Source: Planctomycetota bacterium (GTDB lineage: Bacteria; Planctomycetota; JAJSAM01; JAJVHW01). From it: DNA of 57,600 nucleotides. Each line of letters begins with the position of its first letter. The first letter of the stretch is position 1. The stretch lies in assembly GCA_022072415.1 (NCBI GenBank), contig JAJVHW010000041.1, positions 1-57,600 of the forward strand, given 5' to 3'. The position numbers were made by a program, and so were the translations under genes. Below are positions 49,011 to 57,600 of the stretch, piece by piece. The notes under the pieces were generated by a model, which saw only the letters and a program-made list of their open reading frames with translations, did not search any database and was not told the DNA's origin.

Positions 49011-50558
49011 CTACGCAGCCGGCGCGGAGCCGGACTTGCCGAGGTCGCGCGTCGTCGCGTCCTGTCCGTCGAAGGACCAGCGCACGCGTCGCCCGCCGTT
49101 CGCGTCGAGTGCGATCGTGTCCACGTGGACGGGACGGGACCAGAGGCGGTGCAGCGCCCGGAGCGTCTGCTTCGCGAAGTCCTCGCGGATCGGCGTGCCC
49201 TCGAAGAGGTGGACGAGCAGGAGCTCGCCGCGGTTCTCGTGGTTCGCGTCCGCCACGTCGATCACCGGCTGCCCCCCGTTCGCGAGGTCGGCGAGGAGGC
49301 GCTTCTTCACCGGGACGGGGTCGCGGTCGAGGATCACCGGCTGGCCGGTGCGGGGGTCGCGGCCCCAGGTGTAGAGCTGGAGCTCGTCCATCAGGTCCGG
49401 CGTGAGGTACTGGTCCACGAGCATCGAGTCGTCGCACGCGCGGCGCACCTCGAGGCACTTCTGCCAGCCGCGGCGGGACCCGTCGTCGAAGCGCCGGCGC
49501 TCGGCCGGGTCGGCGATCCCGCGCCACGCGCGGCCGTGCGCCCCGCGGTCCCAGCGGTCCTCGATGTCGCGGAAGATCGCCAGGCCGACCGCGTACGGAT
49601 TGAAGCCGCCGGGCGGCATCGCCATGGTGCCGGAGTGGCGGTCCGCGTACTCGACGAACTCGCCCTGGTCGAGGAGGTGCCGCGTCATGAGGCGGCTGTG
49701 GATGAACGACGCCCAGCCCTCGTTCGCGATCTTCGTCATGGCCTGCGGCGCGAAGTAGAGCGCCTCCTCGCGGACGATGTCGAGGCAGTCGGCCTGCCAG
49801 TCCTCGAGCGGCGCGCGGCGGAGCAGGAACCCGAGCACGTCGCGCACCGGCTCCGGCGGATCGCGGCGCGACTTCGCGAGCTTCTCCGCGGCGAGCTTCC
49901 GCTCCCGGTCCATCTCCCCCTTCGGGTTGAGGTACGGGTCCATGTAGGCGTGGCGGGCCTCGATCTTCCGCACGCGGGACTCCGCGATCCGCTCGTCGGA
50001 CATGCGCGCCTCGCCGTCGTCGGCGGGAGGCGCCTCGCGGCGCACCCAGAGCGCCATCGGGTCGATCAGGTTCTCGAGGGAGAGGCACGCGTCGAGGAAC
50101 TCCTCCACGCGCTCGGGTCCGAAGCGGTCCACGTGGCGGCGCACGCGGGTCGCGTGGTTCGCCATCGTGTCGATCATGCGGCGGTCGGTCGGCGCGAAGC
50201 GCAGGTTGTTCCGGAAGAAGTCCGCGTGGCCGTAGACGTGCGCCATGACGAGCTTCTGCTCCATGCGGGTGTTGGTCCGCATGAGGTAGGCGTAGCAGGG
50301 GTCGTTGTTGACGACGAGCTCGTAGATCCGCGAGAGCCCGTACTCGTGGGTCTTCTGGAGGTGCTGGAAGGTCATCCCGAACCGCCAGTGCGGGTAGCGG
50401 ACGGGGAAGCCGCCGTACGCGGCGACCATGTTGAGCTCGTCCGGATCCACGAGCTCGAAGCAGACCTGCGGCGGGTCGAGCCCGAGCGAACGCGCGGCGC
50501 GCTCGGCGCGTTCGGCGAGGTCCTGGAGGTCCGGCGGCAGCGAACGGGGCGCGTTCAC
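49011..50558 (-). CDS. spoVR: SpoVR-family protein
   Basis: SpoVR proteins (YcgB in E. coli) act with PrkA and YeaH in stationary-phase or starvation responses; the biochemical activity is not established. The 515-aa product starts at GTG 50558, overlapping the yeaH-like stop codon (GTGA); the 612-aa ORF is too long. Family features include MTFQHLQKTHEYGLSRIYEL, VVNNDPCYAYLM, VMAHVYGHADFFRNN and GFNPYAVGLAIFRDIE. It ends convergently with the lectin gene, 3 nt apart. Confidence 0.93.
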   Translation of the reverse strand: MNAPRSLPPDLQDLAERAERAARSLGLDPPQVCFELVDPDELNMVAAYGGFPVRYPHWRFGMTFQHLQKTHEYGLSRIYELVVNNDPCYAYLMRTNTRMEQKLVMAHVYGHADFFRNNLRFAPTDRRMIDTMANHATRVRRHVDRFGPERVEEFLDACLSLENLIDPMALWVRREAPPADDGEARMSDERIAESRVRKIEARHAYMDPYLNPKGEMDRERKLAAEKLAKSRRDPPEPVRDVLGFLLRRAPLEDWQADCLDIVREEALYFAPQAMTKIANEGWASFIHSRLMTRHLLDQGEFVEYADRHSGTMAMPPGGFNPYAVGLAIFRDIEDRWDRGAHGRAWRGIADPAERRRFDDGSRRGWQKCLEVRRACDDSMLVDQYLTPDLMDELQLYTWGRDPRTGQPVILDRDPVPVKKRLLADLANGGQPVIDVADANHENRGELLLVHLFEGTPIREDFAKQTLRALHRLWSRPVHVDTIALDANGGRRVRWSFDGQDATTRDLGKSGSAPAA

Positions 50559-51640
50559 CGGCCCCTCCCGAGGAACTGCCGGATCGCGGGGAGGATGCCG
50601 TCGCGGTCCGCGATCTCCGCGGTGACCAGGTCCTCGCGGTCCGGGAACTTCCGGTCGAGGTCGTGCTTGAACTGGCCGGAGCCGTAGGCGCTCTTCACCT
50701 GCCCGTAGGCGAACTGGTTCACCGCGGGGAGGAGCCGCGACGCGAGGAGGTCCAGGCACTCCTGCGTGTCGCCGCCGCTCCAGTTGTCGCCGTCGCTGAA
50801 GTGGAACGCGTAGACGTTCCAGCGGTCCCGCGGATGGTCGCGCTCGCACATGTCCATGCAGAGCCGGTAGGCGCTGCTGATCTTCGTGCCGCCGGATTCC
50901 TTCAGGTGGAAGAACTGCTCGCGGTCCACCTCGCGCGCCTCCGCGTCGTGCACGACGTACCGCACGGCGACGTTCCGGTACTGCGAGCGGATCCAGGTGT
51001 CGAGCCAGAACGCCGTGTGGCGGACGACCTCCTTCTGCTCCGCGCCCATGGACCCGGAGACGTCCATCATGTAGACGATCGCGGCCGACGACTCGGGGAG
51101 CGGCGTCACCTCGAAGCTGCGGAAGCGTTCGTCCTCCGGGAGCGGGACGACGATGGGGCGGCGCGCGTCGTAGCTCCCGTCGAGGATCTGCCTCCGGAGC
51201 GCGGTGCGGAACGTGCGCTTGAAGTGGCGGAGGCTCCGCGGGCCCGTGCGGCGGATCGAACGGTAGCGGAGCATGTCCGCCTCGATCTTCCGCGTGCCGC
51301 GGGGCTCGATGCGCGGGAGCGAGAGCTCCTCGCCGAGGATCCGCGCGAGGTCCTCGAGCGTGACCTCCGCCTCCATCTCGTGCTCGCCCGCCGATTCGCC
51401 GGCCTCGCCCTGCGCGGGCTCTCCGGGCCGGCCGGGGCCCTGCCCGACGCCGCCGTCGCGCCCGTCCTTCGAGCCGAAGCGGAAGCGCGGGAGCTCGACC
51501 TGCGGGAGCGGCACGCGCACCGTCTTCGCGCCCTCGCGTGCGAGGAGGTCGCCCTTGCGCACGAACTCGCGCAGGTTCCTCCGCACGTGGCCCTCCACGA
51601 TCGCGCGGAACCTCCCGAGGTCGCGGTCCACCCTGCGCAC
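50555..51640 (-). CDS. yeaH: YeaH/UPF0229 (DUF444) family protein
   Basis: The 361-aa protein has a von Willebrand factor A-like domain with the MIDAS motif DVSGSMG at residues 193-199. The upstream part is polar with a Gly-rich insertion (GRDGGVGQGPGRPGEPAQGE). The family is encoded with the PrkA kinase and SpoVR in many bacteria and is thought to be part of their signalling, with function unproven. It starts at GTG 51640, 9 nt after prkA, and overlaps spoVR by 4 nt. It is shorter than E. coli YeaH (427 aa). Confidence 0.92.
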   Translation of the reverse strand: MRRVDRDLGRFRAIVEGHVRRNLREFVRKGDLLAREGAKTVRVPLPQVELPRFRFGSKDGRDGGVGQGPGRPGEPAQGEAGESAGEHEMEAEVTLEDLARILGEELSLPRIEPRGTRKIEADMLRYRSIRRTGPRSLRHFKRTFRTALRRQILDGSYDARRPIVVPLPEDERFRSFEVTPLPESSAAIVYMMDVSGSMGAEQKEVVRHTAFWLDTWIRSQYRNVAVRYVVHDAEAREVDREQFFHLKESGGTKISSAYRLCMDMCERDHPRDRWNVYAFHFSDGDNWSGGDTQECLDLLASRLLPAVNQFAYGQVKSAYGSGQFKHDLDRKFPDREDLVTAEIADRDGILPAIRQFLGRGR

Positions 51641-51649
51641 GGGGTCACC

Positions 51650-53725
<2,076 letters not shown>

Positions 53726-53922
53726 GGTCCACCTCCCGCACGGGGCGGGGCCGCAGGGTGCGGCGCCCGACCGCGTCGCGGATGTCAGTCGTGTCCCCGG
53801 AGAGAACGCGCCTTGTCAGCCGGCTCGGCCGGGATTCCGGCCGGACCTCCGTCCCGTCCGCTCCGGGGCGGACGAGGCGGGTCCGGGCCGGCGCCGCTCG
53901 CGCGGTGCCGCCCGGGGTGAGG

Positions 53923-54387
53923 CTACCGCACCGGAGCCTCTTCCCGTCCGGGTGTCGGACGGTCGGAAGCGTCGGCGCGGCACGGGTCCCCATGCGAAGC
54001 GCGGGCCGGACCGGGGGTGTCCGGGAGGCCGGCGATCCGGCGCGCCGCAGCCTCGGCGAGCACGGCCCCCACGAGCGCGCCCAGGGCGTCGGCGAACGCG
54101 TCCGCCGCCTCCGGCGACCGCCCCGGCGTGAAGGACTGGTGGACCTCGTCGAGGACACCCCATGCCGCGCAGAGGACGGCCGCCGCCGACCACGCCGACG
54201 GTCGCCGCATCCCACCGAGCGCGAGCCGCGCGGCGGCGCCCCCCGCGGCGTAGAGGAGGAAGTGGACCGCCTTGTCCGCGTCCGCGAACGGAAGCTCGAT
54301 CCCGCCGGCGGGGTCGGACTCGGAGGACTGCCACCACGTGAGGGCGAGCCAGAGCGCGAACGGCGCGGCGCGGAGGATCCGGTTCAC
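53923..54387 (-). CDS. VanZ-family membrane protein
   Basis: The 154-aa protein starts at GTG 54387, overlapping the stop of the HEAT-repeat gene (GTGA). It has about four hydrophobic segments. The VanZ signature is visible in ADKAVHFLLYAAGGAAARLA and WGVLDEVHQSFTPGRSPEAA followed by DAFADALGALVGAVLAE. VanZ proteins are small membrane proteins; the original one gives low-level teicoplanin resistance, but most homologues have no known role. The C-terminus is polar and Pro/Arg-rich. Confidence 0.85.
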   Translation of the reverse strand: MNRILRAAPFALWLALTWWQSSESDPAGGIELPFADADKAVHFLLYAAGGAAARLALGGMRRPSAWSAAAVLCAAWGVLDEVHQSFTPGRSPEAADAFADALGALVGAVLAEAAARRIAGLPDTPGPARASHGDPCRADASDRPTPGREEAPVR

Positions 54388-55931
54388 TTCAGCCGCTGCG
54401 CGTCCGGATTCCCGCTCTCGATCCTCGCGACCGCGCGGCGCACGAAGGGATCGAGGTCCCGCCAGAACGGGTCCGGGTCCTTCTGGAGTTCCTCGAGCTT
54501 CGGGAGGCCCTTCTTCACGCAGATCCGCCCGATGGCGTCCACGTAGGTGCGGGCGAGTTCGAAGTCCCCCTTCGCCGAGCCGACGCGCGCGAGCACGGCC
54601 TCCAGCGCCGCGGGATCCCGGCCCTCCGCGATCCCTGCGGCCGCGGATCTCCGCACGCCGGGGTCCGCGTCGTCGAGCGCGGACACGAGCGACGCGGTCG
54701 CCTTCTTCGACCCGGTGGCGCCGAGCGCCTGCAGCACGAGCGAGCGCACGAACGGATCCATGTCGGGCCGGAGCGACGAGGAGAGCGCGACGGCGGCCTC
54801 GTCCCCCTTGCCGCGCGAGAGCGCGTACGCCGCGTAGCCCTGCACGTCGGACTTCGGACCGGTGGCGAGGCGCACGACGTCGCGGTACGCGTCGCCGCCC
54901 ATCCCCGCCGCCACCGAGATCGCGCTCGCGTAGATACGCGCCTTGGAGTCCTCGTCGTCGGCCTTCCATGCGACCGACTCGAGGTTCCGGAGGATCTGCA
55001 GCACCTCCGCGCGGAGTTCCGGGCCGGTGCGGTCGGCGGACTGGGTGGCGAGGCGGAGGAGCGTCTCGATCCGCCGCACGTCGCCTTCGGCCCGCGCGAG
55101 CCGCATGGACCCGGCGAGGGCCCCGTCGGCGCCCTTCGCGCGGGCGAGCGCGGAGACGAGCGCGTCGGTGGTCTCGTCGTCGGGGTGCGCGTCGAGCGCG
55201 CCGAGGAGGAACGGCACCGCGTCGCCGCCCATCGCCGCGAGCGCGAACACCGCGCGGCGCCCGAGCGGCCCCGAGAGGTCCGCCTTCGCGAGGTCCATCA
55301 CGGCGACGACGCCCGCGGCCTGGCCGCTCCGGGAGAGCGCGTCGAGCGCCGCGATCCGCACGGATTCCGGCGCGGTCGCGTCGGACGCGAGCGAGGCGAG
55401 CGCGTGGCCGGTGGCGTCGTCGTGGATGCGGCCGAGCGCGGCGACCGCGTCGAGGCGGAGCCCTTCGTCGCGAAGCAGCGCGAGCAGCGACTCCACGACG
55501 TCGCGCGGGACGGTCTTCCCCTTCGCCTCCCACTCGTCGATCTGGCGGAGGAGTTCCTCCCAGACGCGCAGGCGGAGCACCTTCCGGAGCGAGTCCTCGT
55601 TGATCTCGAAGACGTCGCCCTCGGGTTCGCGTCCGCCCTTCCCGACCGGGAGCAGGGAGTCCTCGATGCCCTCGTCCTCGTCGCCCTCGTCCTCCTCCTG
55701 GACGGCCCCGGCGCGCGGCTTCCGGACGCCCGAGCGCGGGAGCCCGGGACCGACGACCTCGCCGTCGCCTCCGCCGGAGAGCCCGTCGTCCTCCGGCTCG
55801 CCGGACGTCGCCAGGTACCAGAGGCTCCCGGCGCCGACCGCCACGATGGCGACCAGCGCGGCGACGACGAGGCCCTTCGACGCGGCGGCGCCGTGGCGGC
55901 GCGGGGCGTGCGGGGAGGAGGGACGGCGCAT
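54384..55931 (-). CDS. Membrane-anchored HEAT-repeat protein
   Basis: The 515-aa product from ATG 55931 has a short basic cytoplasmic N-terminus, one membrane segment (GLVVAALVAIVAVGAGSLWY), an acidic Gly/Glu/Asp linker (about 50-95) and a long series of HEAT-like helical repeats from about 130 to the end (LRLDAVAALGRIHDDATGHA, LGRRAVFALAAMGGDAVPFL, VRRSAAAGIAEGRDPAALEA). It probably exposes a protein-binding solenoid outside the membrane. The ligand is unknown. Upstream ORF codons overlapping the amidotransferase gene are not used. It is coupled to the VanZ-like gene. Confidence 0.82.
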   Translation of the reverse strand: MRRPSSPHAPRRHGAAASKGLVVAALVAIVAVGAGSLWYLATSGEPEDDGLSGGGDGEVVGPGLPRSGVRKPRAGAVQEEDEGDEDEGIEDSLLPVGKGGREPEGDVFEINEDSLRKVLRLRVWEELLRQIDEWEAKGKTVPRDVVESLLALLRDEGLRLDAVAALGRIHDDATGHALASLASDATAPESVRIAALDALSRSGQAAGVVAVMDLAKADLSGPLGRRAVFALAAMGGDAVPFLLGALDAHPDDETTDALVSALARAKGADGALAGSMRLARAEGDVRRIETLLRLATQSADRTGPELRAEVLQILRNLESVAWKADDEDSKARIYASAISVAAGMGGDAYRDVVRLATGPKSDVQGYAAYALSRGKGDEAAVALSSSLRPDMDPFVRSLVLQALGATGSKKATASLVSALDDADPGVRRSAAAGIAEGRDPAALEAVLARVGSAKGDFELARTYVDAIGRICVKKGLPKLEELQKDPDPFWRDLDPFVRRAVARIESGNPDAQRLK

Positions 55932-56019
55932 GGGGGTCACCGAGAGTACCGGAAGCCCGGGAGGAGGAGAGAGGAGGGCCCGCACGCCCCGACGTCCCCT
56001 TGGACGGACGGCGCGGCCG

Positions 56020-56700
56020 TCAGTTCCCTGGATTCGCGCGACGCCCGGCGGCCTCGACGAGCGCGCGGAAGAGGCCGGACGCGAGTTCCTCGTCGTTCCC
56101 TTCGCGTTCGGGGTGCCACTGCACGCCGACGAAGAACCCGTCCCCCGCCTCCACGCCTTCGACCACCCCGTCGCCGCACCGCGCCGACGCGACCAGTCCG
56201 CGGCCGAGGCGACCGACCGCCTGGTGGTGCCACGAATTGACGCGCGCACGTTCGGCGCCCCGGAGCCGGCGCACATGAGTCCCGGGGGCGAGCGCCACCT
56301 CGTGGACGTGCCCCTTCGCGTGCATCCCCGCGCCGGGAAGGTCGGGGACGTGCTGCACGAGCGTCCCCCCCATCGCGACGTTCATCACCTGCCCGCCGCG
56401 GCAGACGCCGAGCATCGGGACGCGCCGCTCCGCGGCTGCGCGGACGAGGGCGATCTCGTAGGCGTCGCGGATCGCGGGGACGAGTTCCACCGTCGGGTGG
56501 TTCTCCTCGCCCCAGTGTCGCGCATCCACGTCGTCGCCGCCGCAGAGGACGAGCGCGTCGAAGCGCGCGGCGTCCTTCTGCGCGTCGCCGGTCCACGGGA
56601 GGACCTCGTACGAGCCGCCCGCGGACGTCACGCGCTCCGCGTAGAGCCGGAGCTTCTCCTCCTTCCCCTGGTCGGCGATCCCGACGCGGATCCGTCGCAT
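56020..56700 (-). CDS. Class I glutamine amidotransferase-like hydrolase (peptidase C26 family)
   Basis: The 226-aa protein starts MRRIRVGIADQGKEEKLRLY. The catalytic triad is Cys100 (GVCRGGQVMN), His196 and Glu198 (VQWHPERE). FDALVLCGGDDVDARHW and the nucleophile elbow resemble gamma-glutamyl-GABA hydrolase PuuD, but no polyamine gene is nearby, so the substrate is open. The start is chosen at ATG 56700, since the ORF track start would overlap the divergent kinase gene. TACGCT lies 6 nt before the ATG. Confidence 0.85.
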   Translation of the reverse strand: MRRIRVGIADQGKEEKLRLYAERVTSAGGSYEVLPWTGDAQKDAARFDALVLCGGDDVDARHWGEENHPTVELVPAIRDAYEIALVRAAAERRVPMLGVCRGGQVMNVAMGGTLVQHVPDLPGAGMHAKGHVHEVALAPGTHVRRLRGAERARVNSWHHQAVGRLGRGLVASARCGDGVVEGVEAGDGFFVGVQWHPEREGNDEELASGLFRALVEAAGRRANPGN

Positions 56701-56706
56701 CGGCGA

Positions 56707-56712
56707 AGCGTA
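56707..56712 (-). promoter_or_regulatory. TACGCT -10-like hexamer 6 nt before the amidotransferase gene
   Basis: The minus strand reads TACGCT, TCGCCG, ATG. It cannot be a Shine-Dalgarno sequence. It lies back to back with the TAGATT hexamer of the divergent GHMP kinase gene, both fitting leaderless starts. Confidence 0.4.
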
Positions 56713-56732
56713 GCCGCGGCGCACGGCGCCGC

Positions 56733-56738
56733 TAGATT
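56733..56738 (+). promoter_or_regulatory. TAGATT -10-like hexamer 6 nt before the GHMP kinase gene
   Basis: The plus strand reads TAGATT, CCGGCG, ATG. There is no Shine-Dalgarno sequence. It is the plus-strand half of a compact 44-nt divergent region. Confidence 0.4.
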
Positions 56739-56744
56739 CCGGCG

Positions 56745-57600
56745 ATGCGGAACACACGCGGCGGCGGTCCGGCGCACGAGGCGGAGGCGCCCGCGCGGAT
56801 CGACCTCGCCGGCGGCACGGTGGACATCTGGCCGATCTGCCTGATCGAACCCGGCGCCGTGACGGTGAACCTCGCGGTGGACCGCCTCGCGAAGGCGCGG
56901 GTGCGCGCGCGCGACGACGGGTCCTTCGTGCTCGCGGCGGAAGACCGGCGCATGTCGGCGCGGCACGCGGACCGCGCGTCGCTCGGGACGGAACGGTCGC
57001 TCCCGCTCCATCGCGAGGTGGCGCTCGCGTTCGCCGGCCCGGGCGGGTTCGAGGTCCGCACGCGGAGCGGCGTGCCCGCCGGGTCGGGGATGGGCGGATC
57101 GTCCACGCTCTTCGTCGCGGCGACGGTGGCCGCGATGCGCGCGACCGGCGCGTCGCTCACCGCGCGGGAGTTCCTCCGGCAGGTGATCGACATGGAGGCG
57201 CGGATCATCGGCGTGCCGACGGGCGCGCAGGACTACGTGTCCGCGATGTTCGGCGGACTCTCCGCGATCCGCTACCCGCCGGGCGGCGCGGCGCGGGAGG
57301 CGGTGCCCGCGGACCTCGGCGCCGTGGCGGGCCGGATCGTCCTCGCGTGGACCGGGGACCCCCACGACTCGGCGACGAACAACTGGGCGATCACGAAGGC
57401 ATACCTCGACGGCGACGCCTCGGTGCGCCGCGACATGGCCGCGATCGCGGCCGCCGCGCGCGATCTCGAGCAGGCGCTCCGCGCGGGCGACCTCGACGCG
57501 GCGGGGCGCGCCGTCGACGCCGAGTGGACGGCGCGGCGGCGACTCGCCCCGGGCGTCACCACGGCGAGGATCGAGCGCATCGGCCGGGCGGCGCGGAAGG
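56745..57600 (+). CDS. GHMP-family kinase (partial)
   Basis: The frame is open from ATG 56745 to the window end (285 codons) and is missing from the ORF track because it is truncated. PARIDLAGGTVDIWP is the N-terminal GHMP motif, and VPAGSGMGGSST (about residues 110-121) is the ATP-binding motif. The motifs look closest to sugar kinases of the galactokinase and D-glycero-D-manno-heptose 7-phosphate kinase type, but I cannot fix the substrate. The C-terminal part is outside the window. It is divergent from the amidotransferase gene. Confidence 0.82.
   Translation, partial: MRNTRGGGPAHEAEAPARIDLAGGTVDIWPICLIEPGAVTVNLAVDRLAKARVRARDDGSFVLAAEDRRMSARHADRASLGTERSLPLHREVALAFAGPGGFEVRTRSGVPAGSGMGGSSTLFVAATVAAMRATGASLTAREFLRQVIDMEARIIGVPTGAQDYVSAMFGGLSAIRYPPGGAAREAVPADLGAVAGRIVLAWTGDPHDSATNNWAITKAYLDGDASVRRDMAAIAAAARDLEQALRAGDLDAAGRAVDAEWTARRRLAPGVTTARIERIGRAARK

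Overview
The window is a chromosomal segment of a very GC-rich bacterium, roughly 70% G+C by eye, with GC-saturated third codon positions. Almost all of it is a conserved information-processing locus on the minus strand, so shadow ORFs fill the opposite strand. The source is probably a PVC-group or Planctomycetota-like lineage, at moderate confidence. The clues are loss of rpmD (L30), a PheT without its EMAP-like B2 domain, a SecE with extra membrane segments, and exported TPR or HEAT-repeat proteins of unknown function. No single marker proves this. I saw no phage, insertion sequence, CRISPR array or sign of recent transfer.

Layout, left to right. Positions 1-740 hold the start of a membrane-anchored protein (cut by the window edge) and a 6S RNA gene with its own promoter and terminator. 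Positions 740-7259 are a translation block on the minus strand: aspS, then infC-rpmI-rplT-pheS-pheT. infC appears to start at AUC behind a strong Shine-Dalgarno sequence. Positions 7417-10161 run the other way: ndk, a TPR lipoprotein and an exported coiled-coil protein, ending in a 14-bp tandem repeat array. Positions 10249-13525 (minus) hold an unknown 263-aa gene, miaB and ribD, coupled by stop/start overlaps.

From 47129 down to 13575 the minus strand carries one nearly uninterrupted supercluster. Its order is tRNA-Thr(UGU), tRNA-Tyr, tRNA-Gly, tRNA-Thr(GGU), tuf, rpmG, tRNA-Trp, secE, nusG, rplK, rplA, rplJ, rplL, rpoB, rpoC, rpsL, rpsG, fusA, then the S10, spc and alpha operons from rpsJ to rplQ. 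It joins the rif, str, S10, spc and alpha blocks that are separated in many bacteria. The tRNA order matches the E. coli thrU-tyrU-glyT-thrT-tufB operon. GC-rich hairpins without U-tracts, several with UNCG or GNRA loops, lie between sub-blocks and may act as attenuators, terminators or processing signals.

From 47188 to the right edge are accessory genes: aroC, a ricin-like lectin lipoprotein, the prkA-yeaH-spoVR stress operon, a HEAT-repeat membrane protein coupled to a VanZ-like protein, a class I glutamine amidotransferase, and a GHMP-family kinase cut by the window end. Several of these start 6-7 nt after a TANNNT hexamer, which suggests leaderless transcription.

The main observations for follow-up are the 6S RNA beside pheT, the AUC start of infC, the reduced PheT, the intact supercluster with its tetraloop hairpins, the leaderless-start pattern, the TGACGTCA-containing tandem array, and the unknown gene coupled to miaB. 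I found no clearly new multi-gene system.
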